In this document: in pieces, positions 34,659 through 42,783 of the stretch
How the letters are laid out: each line of letters begins with the position of its first letter
Position numbering within the stretch: the first letter of the stretch is position 1
Assembly (NCBI RefSeq): GCF_001279585.1
Contig: NZ_LGEC01000091.1
Coordinates: forward strand, 1-63,222
Length of the DNA: 63,222 nucleotides
From: Nocardiopsis sp. NRRL B-16309
Lineage (GTDB): Bacteria > Actinomycetota > Actinomycetes > Streptosporangiales > Streptosporangiaceae
Direction: 5' to 3'
The notes under the pieces: generated by a model
What the model was told of the DNA's origin: nothing
Database searches by the model: none
The model's input: the letters and a program-made list of their open reading frames with translations, nothing else
Position numbers and translations under genes: made by a program

Positions 34659-35438
34659 TCAGAGGGCGCTGCCGCCGGTCGCGTCGATGACCTGTCCGGT
34701 GGTCCAGCGGGCCTGGGGCGAGGCCAGGTAGCGGACCAGTCCGGCGACGTCGTCCACCTCGCCGACGCGCTTGAAGACCGACAGGCCCTCCGCGTACTCC
34801 CGCGCGCCGGGCTCGCTGAGCCACTCCGCGTTCATGTCGGTGTCGATCACCCCGGGCATGACGGCGTTGACCGTGATCCCGCGCGGTCCCAGGGTCGGCG
34901 CGAGCGCCAGGGTGAGGGCGTTGAGCGCGGCCTTGGACGCCGAGTAGACCGGGTGGGTGGGTGCCGCGATGCGGGTGTACCCGGTGGAGACGTTGACGAT
35001 CCTGCCGTCCTGGGCGATGCACGGGGCCAGTTCCTGGATCAGGAACAGCGGCGCGGTGAGGTTGACGTCCATGACCTGGCGGTAGGTGGACGCGTCGATC
35101 TGCCCGAGCGGCTGGGGGGCGGCGATGCCCGCGTTGTTGACCAGGACGTCCACCTCGCGTCGGCCGGTCAGCTCCTCGACGGCCTTGAGGAACTCGCGCG
35201 CGGTGGTGTCCACCCCGTGCAGCGGATCCGTTCCGAAGTCGGCGCGGATCGTGACCGCCGTGGCCTCGCGCTCCTCGATCAGGCGCGCGGTGAGGGCGGC
35301 CGACTCCTCGTCGCCGCGGTACTGCACGCCCACGAGGGAGGCGCCGTCCTCGGCGAGGGCGAGCGCGATCGCGCGTCCGATCCCGCGGGTGCCGCCTGTG
35401 ACCAGTGCCGTCCGGCTCATCGTGCCAACTCTTTTCAT
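34659..35438 (-). CDS. SDR-family 3-oxoacyl-ACP-reductase-like oxidoreductase
   Basis: 259 aa from ATG 35438; the conventional start ATG 35420 (MSRTALVTGG) is 18 bp inside. I favour 35438 because a -10-like TGTAGT lies 7 nt upstream, mirroring the divergent TetR gene. NAD(P) motif TGGTRGIG, NNAG, catalytic Ser in VNVSTGYTRIA, YSASK (Tyr-x3-Lys), and C-terminal TGQVIDATGG. FabG-like; in gamma-butyrolactone pathways an SDR reduces the beta-keto group, so a role in the island's product is plausible. Confidence 0.88.
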   Translation of the reverse strand: MKRVGTMSRTALVTGGTRGIGRAIALALAEDGASLVGVQYRGDEESAALTARLIEEREATAVTIRADFGTDPLHGVDTTAREFLKAVEELTGRREVDVLVNNAGIAAPQPLGQIDASTYRQVMDVNLTAPLFLIQELAPCIAQDGRIVNVSTGYTRIAAPTHPVYSASKAALNALTLALAPTLGPRGITVNAVMPGVIDTDMNAEWLSEPGAREYAEGLSVFKRVGEVDDVAGLVRYLASPQARWTTGQVIDATGGSAL

Positions 35439-35450
35439 AGTGATCACTAC
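35437..35450. promoter_or_regulatory. TetR operator candidate 1 (SDR side)
   Basis: ATAGTGATCACTAC, a palindrome with core AGTGATCACT. On the minus strand it runs from a -10-like TGTAGT into the ATG of the SDR at 35438. Confidence 0.6.
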
Positions 35451-35465
35451 AGAATGAGGATTACT

Positions 35466-35479
35466 ATAGTGACCACTAT
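35466..35479. promoter_or_regulatory. TetR operator candidate 2 (TetR side)
   Basis: ATAGTGACCACTAT, near-perfect palindrome, 29 bp centre to centre from operator 1. It contains most of the -10 box TATAGT (35465-35470) and overlaps the TetR start codon (35478-35480), implying leaderless mRNA and tight autorepression. Confidence 0.65.
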
Positions 35480-36089
35480 GGAAAAAGGGAAGCCGGGCAG
35501 GCGGGGCAGGCCGCGCGAGTTCGACCAGGAGCGGGTCCTGGATCGGGCCATGACCGTCTTCTGGCGCCACGGATACGAGGGAGCGAGCCTGAGCGAGCTC
35601 CAGCGGGCCACCGGGCTGGCGCCGCCGAGCATCTACAACGCCTTCGGGTCCAAGCAGGGGCTCTACGAGGCCTGCCTGGACCACTACACCGAGGGGGTGG
35701 GCTCCCGCGTCACGGAGCCGCTGGACGGGGCCCGGGCCGACCGCGAGGGCATGCGGCGGGTGCTCATGAATGCGGCCCGGGAGTTCAGCGATCCGGACCG
35801 GCCGCGCGGGTGCATGATCTCCACCGCCGCCCTGTCCGTGGGCGAGCGGCACACGGACGTCGGTCGAGCCGTCTGCGCCCGGCGGGCTCGGACGCTGGGG
35901 GCGGTCGAGGCCTACCTCGTGCGCGCCCAGCAGGAGGGACGGCTCTCGGCGCAGGCGGACACCGCGGCCCTGGCGCGCCACTTCGGCGCCATCATCCAGG
36001 GAATGTCCGTGCAGGCCGGGGACGGGGCGGACCGCGCCGAACTGGAGGCGATGGCGGACGTGGCCATGGGCGCGTGGCCGCCCGGGTGA
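35478..36089 (+). CDS. TetR/AcrR-family regulator
   Basis: 203 aa. N-terminal helix-turn-helix: RGRPREFDQERVLDRAMTVFWRHGYEGASLSELQRATGLAPPSIYNAFGSKQGLYEACLDHY (residues about 9-70). The C-terminal ligand domain includes RPRGCMISTAALSVGE. It is divergent from the SDR, with two palindromes between and overlapping both starts, so it most likely represses itself and the SDR. It does not look like a canonical ScbR/ArpA gamma-butyrolactone receptor by its DNA-binding helix, but the ligand may be a product of the neighbouring AfsA-like pathway. Confidence 0.9.
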   Translation: MEKGKPGRRGRPREFDQERVLDRAMTVFWRHGYEGASLSELQRATGLAPPSIYNAFGSKQGLYEACLDHYTEGVGSRVTEPLDGARADREGMRRVLMNAAREFSDPDRPRGCMISTAALSVGERHTDVGRAVCARRARTLGAVEAYLVRAQQEGRLSAQADTAALARHFGAIIQGMSVQAGDGADRAELEAMADVAMGAWPPG

Positions 36090-36247
36090 GTACGGCGGTG
36101 CACCCGCACCGCGCGCCATGGGCGGGGCGCGGGAGCCCGCGACGTGGTGGCGCCGTCGTGGCGCCGCGGCGGGCGGGCACGCGCCCGGCCGCGGGGAGGG
36201 CCTCGGCGAGGCCGGGACCCGGCGCCCCGCGGCCGGACGGGCGCGGC

Positions 36248-37906
36248 TCAGGCGCGGCTGAGCGCGGGAGACCCGGCCGGGCGGCGCGGGCCGCCCAGGT
36301 GCGCGATCAGCTCCACGCGCAGCCGTGCCCCGTCCCGTCCGTGCCCGTGGGCGGCGACGTACCCGTCCGGGCGGATCAGGTGGTAGCCCGGCGCTGAGCA
36401 CAGCCGGTGCCCCGCCGCCTGGCCGGGGGGCATCGCCGCCACGCGGACCTGAGGCAGGTCGGCGACCGTCGCGGAGAGCGACTCGATGAGGCGCGGCGAC
36501 GACGGACCCGGGGTGACGGCGAGCGTCCACCCGGCGGGCCCGCCCCCGGCTCCGGCCGCCTCGTCCGGGGAGCCGGACGCCCCCAGGGCCACGGCGAGCG
36601 GGCGCGGAAGGGCGTGTCCCACCCGGACCGCGCCGGCCACCCGCCCGGTCAGCCGGCAGAGCGACGGCCAGGCGGGCTCCTGCGTGGACCGCACGGGCGC
36701 GTACCGGAACCGGTAACCCGCCATGACCGGCAGATAGCCGCGCTCCACCACCGGTTCCAGGAGCCGGAACGCGGTGTCCCTGGCCGCGGTCTGCCAGGGG
36801 CGCTGGAGCATCCACCCCCGGGTCTGGATGTCGGTGTCGCGCACCACCTGCCGGGCGACGTCGGCGCGCTCGGGTCCGTAGGTACCGAGCAGGTCCGGTC
36901 CGGCCTGGCCGCCGATCACCGCGGCCAGCTTCCAGGAGAGGTTCTGCGCGTCCTGCATCCCGGTGTTGAGCCCCTGGCCGCCCGCCGGACTGTGCACGTG
37001 CGCGGCGTCCCCGGCGAGCAGGACACGGCCGCGCTGGAACTCGTCGGCGTGCCGGCGGTGTACGCGGAACACGGACTCCCACACCGGGTCGACCAGCCGG
37101 ACGCCGCCCGGTCCCTGCTCGTCGGCGATGCGCTGGAGCAGTTCCACGCCGGCCTTCTCGCCCGGCGGGAGGCTGGCGAAGAACCGGAAGACGCCGTCGG
37201 GCAGGGCCACGATGACCAGCGCGCCCTGGGGGGACTGGTAGTAGAGCGCTTCGTCGGTCGGCAGTTCGCCCTCGATGCGGCAGTCCACGAGGGCGAACGC
37301 CGCCTCGTAGGTGCTTCCGGAGAATCCGGTGCCCATCTGGGCGCGTACCGCGCTGCCCGCCCCGTCCGCGCCGACCACGAAGGGGGCGCGGTAGCGCTCG
37401 ACGGCGCCGTCGGCGTGTTCGAGGATCGCGGTCACGCCGTCGGTCGCGGTGATGTCGCCCGAGTAGTCCATCCCGTCGAAGGCGAGCAGGCGCACGCCGC
37501 GTTCGACGTGGCCGCCCAGCGCGTGCAGCCGCTCCGTGAGCACGCGCTCGGTCTCGTTCTGCGGCAGGCACAGCGGAGTCAGGTGGTCGGGGAAGGTGAA
37601 CGCGGCCAGCGGCTCACCGGAGGAGTAGTAGCGAAACGTCCTGATGTCGATGCCGGCCCGCCGGGTGGATTCGAGCGCGCCCAGATCGTCCAGCAGGTCC
37701 AGGGTCCGGGGCCAGAGCAGCAGCGCCTTGGGGAAGGGGGAGGCGGTGTGCGCGCGGTCGACGAGCCGTACGCGCACCCCCCGCCGCAGGAGTTCGCACG
37801 CGGTCGTCAGGCCCACGGGCCCGGCGCCGACCACCAGGACGTCGGCGGGGTCGGCCGGAGGCCGGGGGCTTCGGTGGGAAGAGCTGTCCTCACTGGTCAA
37901 CGGCAT
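36248..37906 (-). CDS. Group A FAD-dependent monooxygenase (PheA/TfdB, aromatic polyketide hydroxylase type)
   Basis: 552 aa; ATG 37906 with GGAG upstream. FAD Rossmann motif VLVVGAGPVGLTTACELLRRGVRVRLVD (residues about 23-50), the DG motif VVGADGAGSAVRAQMG, and GD motif RVLLAGDAAHVHSPAGGQGLNTGMQDAQNLSWKL, followed by a thioredoxin-like C-terminal domain. Enzymes of this kind hydroxylate aromatic rings in catabolism or in antibiotic tailoring using NAD(P)H and O2. It shares an interleaved divergent promoter with the MFS operon, placing it in the island's pathway. Confidence 0.88.
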   Translation of the reverse strand: MPLTSEDSSSHRSPRPPADPADVLVVGAGPVGLTTACELLRRGVRVRLVDRAHTASPFPKALLLWPRTLDLLDDLGALESTRRAGIDIRTFRYYSSGEPLAAFTFPDHLTPLCLPQNETERVLTERLHALGGHVERGVRLLAFDGMDYSGDITATDGVTAILEHADGAVERYRAPFVVGADGAGSAVRAQMGTGFSGSTYEAAFALVDCRIEGELPTDEALYYQSPQGALVIVALPDGVFRFFASLPPGEKAGVELLQRIADEQGPGGVRLVDPVWESVFRVHRRHADEFQRGRVLLAGDAAHVHSPAGGQGLNTGMQDAQNLSWKLAAVIGGQAGPDLLGTYGPERADVARQVVRDTDIQTRGWMLQRPWQTAARDTAFRLLEPVVERGYLPVMAGYRFRYAPVRSTQEPAWPSLCRLTGRVAGAVRVGHALPRPLAVALGASGSPDEAAGAGGGPAGWTLAVTPGPSSPRLIESLSATVADLPQVRVAAMPPGQAAGHRLCSAPGYHLIRPDGYVAAHGHGRDGARLRVELIAHLGGPRRPAGSPALSRA

Positions 37907-37977
37907 CTCGGTGAGCTCCGATCGATCAGGCGGCGGTGACCCGGCCGGGTCCGCGCGCACCGGCCAGGACAATACGA

Positions 37978-38015
37978 TTGACGATGATCATAAGATACCT
38001 TACTCTCATCGTTAA
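37978..38015. promoter_or_regulatory. Interleaved divergent promoters with a spanning inverted repeat
   Basis: Plus strand: TTGACG (37978-37983), 17-bp spacer, TACTCT (38001-38006), leading to the MFS operon with a roughly 40-nt leader. Minus strand: TTAACG (38015-38010), 17-bp spacer, TATGAT (37992-37987), leading to the monooxygenase. Inverted repeat ACGATGA (37981-37987) / TCATCGT (38006-38012) overlaps elements of both promoters. Confidence 0.65.
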
Positions 38016-38052
38016 GTGGATGGTTGTAAGAAGACGAATCAAAGGTGAGGGT

Positions 38053-39603
38053 ATGGCGATCGACGCAACGAATCCGCAGGGCGCCCGGATCGCCCCGGAC
38101 CGACTGACCAGAGGGCAGCAGGCGGCCACCCTCGTGGCCGTGGCCCTGGCCAGCGTGATGCTGCCACTCGCCGTCACCGCTCCGGCGGTGGCGCTCACCC
38201 AGCTCGCGGCCGACCTGGACGCCAGTGTCGGCGAGGCGCAGTGGGTCCAGAACGCCTACAACGTCACCTTCGCGGCGTTCATGCTCGCCGCGGGCGGACT
38301 CGCGGACCGGTTCGGCAGGCGCCGGATCCTCGTCGTGGGCCTCGTGGTCTTCACCGCGATGGCCACCGTCATCGGACTGTCGTCCAACATCATCGTCATC
38401 GACATCGCCCGGGCCGTCCAGGGCGTCGGCGCGGCGGGCATCATGACCAGCGGTGCCGCGATCCTCGCCGACGCCTTCCGGGGGGCCGCCCGGGCACGGG
38501 CCTTCGGCGTGCTGGGGACCTCCTTCGGGTTCGGCCTGGCGATGGGGCCCTTCGTCGCCGGACTGATGGTCAACTTCCTCAACTGGCGCATGGTGTTCCT
38601 GATGAACCTCGTGTTCGCCGCCGTCGTGCTGCTCCTGGTGCGCTCGCTCCGGGAGTCGAGCGACCCCGACGCCACCAGCGTGGACTGGGGCGGCGTCATC
38701 ACCTTCAGCACCAGCCTGTTCCTGCTCTCCATGGCCTTCGTCCAGGGCGCGGAGACCGGATGGCTCAGCGCGGGCGCGATCGGGTCCGCGGTCGGCTTCG
38801 TCCTCTTCCTCGCGGCCTTCGTCGTCGTGGAGTCGCGGGTCCGGCGCCCCATGTTCGACCTGTCGCTGTTCACCCGGCCCACCTTCGTCGTGGTCGTCTG
38901 CCAGCCCTTCACCATCACCTTCGGATTCGTCGTCCTGCTCGTCTACCTGCCGCCCTTCTTCCAGGGCGTCGGCGGGTTCGGCGCGGCCGAGGCCGGGGCA
39001 CTGCTCCTTCCCCTGACCCTGCCGGTGCTCGCCCTGCCGATGCTCGCGGGCCAGCTCGCCGCCAGGATCCCCCTGAGGTTCATGCTCGCCACCAGCTCGC
39101 TGCTCATCGCGGGCGGCTCGCTGTGGCTGATGGTCCTCCAGCCGGGCCAGCCCTGGACCGCGCTCGCGGCCCCGCTGGCCGTGTTCGGTGTCGGAGTGGG
39201 CAGCGCCTTCGGGGTCATGGACAACGCCGCCCTCAGCTCGGTGGAGGTCGAGCGCGCGGGGATGGCCTCCGGGATCTTCAACACCATGCGCATCGCGGGG
39301 GAGAGCGTGGCCATCGCGGGTGCCGGCTCACTGCTGGCGACCCTCTCCCTGCGCGGCCTCGACCTGCCCTTCGCCACCACCGAACAGGAGCGGGTCCTGG
39401 CGGGAGAGGCCACCCAGGGGCGGTTGGACACGGCGCTGGGCCAGTTCGCCTCCGCCGACCGCGACTCCGCCCTGGAAGCGGTCTCGGCCAGCCTCACCTC
39501 CGCCATGCACACCGCGTTCCTCGGCCTGGCCCTCCTCGCGCTGGCCGGCGCGGTGGTCACCTTCCTGGTCGTCAAGGAAAGCGAACTGCGCAAGGCCGGC
39601 TGA
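38053..39603 (+). CDS. MFS transporter (DHA2 / EmrB-QacA type, about 14 TMS)
   Basis: 516 aa; ATG 38053 behind AAAGGTGAGG. Motif A GGLADRFGRRRILVVGL sits between helices 2 and 3, and motif C-like GTSFGFGLAMGPFVAGLM in helix 5. The number of hydrophobic segments fits 14 helices. Such proteins export drugs or small metabolites by proton antiport. It leads the plus-strand operon MFS-AfsA-HAD-cyclase-KAS III and is a natural candidate exporter of its product. Regulated by the divergent promoter shared with the monooxygenase. Confidence 0.9.
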   Translation: MAIDATNPQGARIAPDRLTRGQQAATLVAVALASVMLPLAVTAPAVALTQLAADLDASVGEAQWVQNAYNVTFAAFMLAAGGLADRFGRRRILVVGLVVFTAMATVIGLSSNIIVIDIARAVQGVGAAGIMTSGAAILADAFRGAARARAFGVLGTSFGFGLAMGPFVAGLMVNFLNWRMVFLMNLVFAAVVLLLVRSLRESSDPDATSVDWGGVITFSTSLFLLSMAFVQGAETGWLSAGAIGSAVGFVLFLAAFVVVESRVRRPMFDLSLFTRPTFVVVVCQPFTITFGFVVLLVYLPPFFQGVGGFGAAEAGALLLPLTLPVLALPMLAGQLAARIPLRFMLATSSLLIAGGSLWLMVLQPGQPWTALAAPLAVFGVGVGSAFGVMDNAALSSVEVERAGMASGIFNTMRIAGESVAIAGAGSLLATLSLRGLDLPFATTEQERVLAGEATQGRLDTALGQFASADRDSALEAVSASLTSAMHTAFLGLALLALAGAVVTFLVVKESELRKAG

Positions 39604-39749
39604 GGGGGCCGCCCCCCGCACACCTTCGACTTCTCCCACGCGAGCGACCGCGGGACCCCGCTCCGTCCGCCGCTCCTTCGGGGGCCGCCCCGCTCAGCGG
39701 TCTTCCCACCGCCCCAGGTTCACGCACCCGAGGAAAGTGAGACAGATCC

Positions 39750-40838
39750 ATGCAGATGCCCGTGCACCCCCTCCTCACCGGAGACACGGCCGCCACCCGG
39801 ACCGACGACCCGCGCCTGGACTACGTCCGAACCCTCGACCGCACCGTCGTCCACCGGGAGTCCCTGGCGGAGGTCTTCGTCACCGACACCCAGTCCCTGG
39901 GCGACGACGCGCACGCGGCCGCCTCCCAGCTCCCCCGCTCGCACGCCTACTACGGCGACCACCTGCTGCGCCCCCGCCGCCACGACCCGGTGCTGCTGCT
40001 CGAAGCGTGCCGACAGGTGGGCCTGGCCATCGCGCACACCCACTACGGCGTTCCCTTCGACCACAAGTTCGTCCTCACCTCCCTGGGCATCAGCATCACC
40101 AGGCCCGAACGCATGGCCGTGGGCTCGGCGCCGTGCGAGCTCAGGATGCTGTGCTCGGTCGAGGACAAGCGGGTCAAGGAGGGGCGCGTGGTCGGCTACG
40201 ACGCCCGGTTCCGGCTCTTCGTCGACGGCACCGAGGTCGGCAACGCCCTCGTCGGACTGCGCTTCAAGTCCCCCGAGAGCTACCGGGCGCTGCGCCTGCG
40301 CAACCGGGAGGGCGCCCCGGTGCCCTCCACGGCGACCTTCGACTTCACCGTCGCCGGTGAGGTGCCCACCCCCTACCTGGTCGGCCGGACGAGCAACGAC
40401 AACGTGGTCCTGGCCGGGCTCGCCGGCGACGGTGACACCGCGTCGGCCTCGCTGCGGGTGCTGCCCCACCATCCGAGCCTGTTCGACCACGCCCAGGACC
40501 ACCTTCCGGGCATGGTGCTGGTCGAGGCCGGCCGCCAGCTGGCCCTGAACACGCTCCTGGAAGCCCAGGGCACCTCGCCCGCCAAGGCCTACCCGGCCGA
40601 GATCACCGCCTCCTTCACCAGCTTCGGCGAGTTGGAGCCCCGGACCGACCTGCGGGCCCGCGTCGTGCCCGCGAACGAGCCCGCGCACGGCGTCTACTAC
40701 ACCCAGGGCGGGGTCGTGGAGTTCCTCGCGTCCGGGGACGGGGACGGCACCGGCCCGACCGCCGTCGAGGTGGACGTGCTCCAGGGGGGCGCGTCGATCT
40801 GCCGGATGGACGTCGGCCTCGTCCGCTTCCCCTCGTGA
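39750..40838 (+). CDS. AfsA-like double-hotdog protein (A-factor-type synthase family)
   Basis: 362 aa; ATG 39750 after GAGGAAAG. Two AfsA hotdog domains: the first (about residues 25-165) with VHRESLAEVFVTDTQSLGD, PRSHAYYGDHLL and DPVLLLEACRQVGLAIAHTHYGVP; the second (about 195-330) with HHPSLFDHAQDHLPGMVLVEAGRQLALNTL. AfsA, ScbA and MmfL condense a beta-ketoacyl thioester with dihydroxyacetone phosphate on the way to gamma-butyrolactones or furans. The HAD phosphatase gene 34 bp downstream fits the dephosphorylation step. Whether this enzyme makes a signal or a pathway intermediate cannot be told from sequence. Confidence 0.85.
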   Translation: MQMPVHPLLTGDTAATRTDDPRLDYVRTLDRTVVHRESLAEVFVTDTQSLGDDAHAAASQLPRSHAYYGDHLLRPRRHDPVLLLEACRQVGLAIAHTHYGVPFDHKFVLTSLGISITRPERMAVGSAPCELRMLCSVEDKRVKEGRVVGYDARFRLFVDGTEVGNALVGLRFKSPESYRALRLRNREGAPVPSTATFDFTVAGEVPTPYLVGRTSNDNVVLAGLAGDGDTASASLRVLPHHPSLFDHAQDHLPGMVLVEAGRQLALNTLLEAQGTSPAKAYPAEITASFTSFGELEPRTDLRARVVPANEPAHGVYYTQGGVVEFLASGDGDGTGPTAVEVDVLQGGASICRMDVGLVRFPS

Positions 40839-40872
40839 CACCGGCCGCACCGCTCCACAGACAGGAGAACCC

Positions 40873-41622
40873 ATGATCGCCACAGGTGGCGTGCCCGGTA
40901 CGGGAGTCCGGAGCATCGCCTTCTTCGACGTGGACGAGACGCTCATCGGACCCAAGAGCATGTTCTCGTTCCTGGAGTTCCACCTCCGGGACGGCTCCCG
41001 GTCCGCCGGTTCCTACGAACGGGCCGTGGCCGAACTGAGCGCCGCGGCGGCCCGGGGCGTGCCCCGCCGGGACGTCAACCGCCTCTACTACCGGCTCATG
41101 GCGGGTGAGTCCGCCGTCGACCTGCGGGCGCGGGGCCGGGAGTGGTTCGCCGAGGCCGCCCTGGACCCCGGGTTCTGGCACTCCCCGGTCCTGGAGCGGC
41201 TGAGCCGGCACCGCGCCGAGGGAGACCTGGTCGTCCTGCTGTCGGGATCCTTCTTCGCCTGCCTGGAACCGGTCGGCGAGGCCGCGGGAGCCCACTGGGC
41301 GCTGGGGACCCGGCCGGTGGTCCGCGACGGGTTCCTCACCGGGGAGGTCCTCGTCCCGATGATCGGCGCGACCAAGGGGACGGCGGCCCGTGCGGCCGCC
41401 GCGGTACACGCCGTCCCCCTCGCCGACTGCACCGCCTACGGCGACCACGCGAGCGACCTGCCACTGCTGTCGGCCGTGGGCCGCCCGGTCGCCGTCGGCG
41501 AGGACGCGGTGCTCGCCGAGCACGCCGAAACCCACGGGTGGGAGCGCATCAGACTCGCGCCGCACCCCACGACGGCCGGGACGGCCCCCGTCGGGGGAGC
41601 ATCCCGCTCGTCCGACCGGTGA
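40873..41622 (+). CDS. HAD-IB (SerB-like) phosphatase
   Basis: 249 aa; ATG 40873 with AGGAG at 6 nt. HAD motif I FFDVDETLI (Asp19, Asp21), motif II VLLSGSFF, motif III lysine in GATKGTAAR, motif IV YGDHASDLPLL, in the order of subfamily IB (cap C1 between I and II). Phosphoserine-phosphatase-like enzymes remove phosphate from small molecules; in AfsA-type pathways a HAD phosphatase dephosphorylates the butenolide or furan phosphate. Tight spacing on both sides implies operon membership. Confidence 0.88.
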   Translation: MIATGGVPGTGVRSIAFFDVDETLIGPKSMFSFLEFHLRDGSRSAGSYERAVAELSAAAARGVPRRDVNRLYYRLMAGESAVDLRARGREWFAEAALDPGFWHSPVLERLSRHRAEGDLVVLLSGSFFACLEPVGEAAGAHWALGTRPVVRDGFLTGEVLVPMIGATKGTAARAAAAVHAVPLADCTAYGDHASDLPLLSAVGRPVAVGEDAVLAEHAETHGWERIRLAPHPTTAGTAPVGGASRSSDR

Positions 41623-41670
41623 GACCGGCACGTCCGATCACGCCACACGTTCTGTTCAAGGAGACGACCC

Positions 41671-42726
41671 ATGTGTTCCCCCGCGATGATCATGGCCGCC
41701 ATCGGCGGCGAGGGCGGGCACGCCTGCCCGCACCACCACGCCCCCTCCGCCGCCGACACGCCGCCCGCGGGCGGCGCACCGGAGCGGACCCGCCGGGCGG
41801 TGCGCGAGCGCCGGCCCGAGGGCACCCGCCCTTCGACGGAGCCCGGTCCGGCCCGGACCTCCGAGGGCCCCCGGCCCGGGGGCGCCAGCCGCCGCCACGC
41901 GCTGCGCACCGCGGTGGCCGGAGCCTTCGGCCTGGCCGGTGCGACCGTGCTGGCCGGACCGGCCGCCGCGGCCGCGGCCCCCACGGCGCCGCGCGGCCCC
42001 GTGCACCGGCTGCCGGAACTGCTGCACAGCGGACGGGTGCGGATGGCCGACCTCACCCATCCGCTCAGCGCCGACTTCCCGGTGTTCGAGCGGTTCGTGC
42101 GCAAGCCCGAGCAGAACCAGGTGATGTTCGAGGACGAGATCGGCTTCAACACCGCCGAGTGGACCTTCAACGAGCACTCGGGCACGCACATCGACGTGCC
42201 CGCCCACTGGGAGAACGGTCTGGCCACCGTCGACGAGGTCCCACTGAAGGACCTGGTGGCGCCGCTGGTGGTCATCCGCATCGCCGACCGCGCCGAACAG
42301 GACAACGTCACCGGGGTCACGGTGGCCGACATCCGGGCCTGGGAGCGCGCGAACGGCCGCGTGCCCCGGAGGGCGTTCGTGGCCATGGACAGCGGCTGGT
42401 ACCGCAGGGTCGACAGCCCGGGGGACTTCCTCAACGTCGACCCGGTCACCGGTGCGACGCGTTTTCCCGGCTTCACCGCGGAGGCCGCCGACTTCCTGGT
42501 CACCGGCAGGGGCGTCGTGGGGCTGGGCGTCGACACGCCCAGCCTGGACATCGGCGCCGACCCCGAGCCCGTCGTCCACAGCATCCTGCTGACGACCGGC
42601 CACTACGGGCTGGAGAACCTGGCCGCGCTCGACCAGGTGCCCGACAAGGGGGCCGTGCTCATGGTCGGTGTGCCCCGCCTCCGGGGCGGGTTCGGCGCTC
42701 CGGTGCGGGCCACGGCCCTGGTCTGA
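41671..42726 (+). CDS. Tat-exported cyclase-family protein 2 (PF04199)
   Basis: 351 aa; ATG 41671 after AAGGAG. Begins MCSPAMIMAAIGG, like MCGP at the start of paralogue 1, followed by a Pro/His-rich stretch (CPHHHAPSA) and a late twin-arginine signal (ASRRHALRTAVAGAFGLAGATVLAGPAAAAAA, about residues 70-102). Catalytic motif HSGTHIDVPAHW, plus DLTHPLSADFPVFERFV and GLGVDTPSLD. Metal-dependent amidohydrolase or lactonase type. It lies in the AfsA operon, so a hydrolysis or cyclisation outside the membrane is possible for the island's product. Confidence 0.85.
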   Translation: MCSPAMIMAAIGGEGGHACPHHHAPSAADTPPAGGAPERTRRAVRERRPEGTRPSTEPGPARTSEGPRPGGASRRHALRTAVAGAFGLAGATVLAGPAAAAAAPTAPRGPVHRLPELLHSGRVRMADLTHPLSADFPVFERFVRKPEQNQVMFEDEIGFNTAEWTFNEHSGTHIDVPAHWENGLATVDEVPLKDLVAPLVVIRIADRAEQDNVTGVTVADIRAWERANGRVPRRAFVAMDSGWYRRVDSPGDFLNVDPVTGATRFPGFTAEAADFLVTGRGVVGLGVDTPSLDIGADPEPVVHSILLTTGHYGLENLAALDQVPDKGAVLMVGVPRLRGGFGAPVRATALV

Positions 42727-42783
42727 CCGGGCCCGGGGGCCACCGTCCTCCTCACAGCCATACAGCAAGAAGGAGACAGCACG

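Noticed and set aside
34536..35477. Long plus-strand open frame running into the TetR gene
   Set aside because: It is antisense to the SDR; TetR homology begins at ATG 35478, where the -10 box and operator lie.
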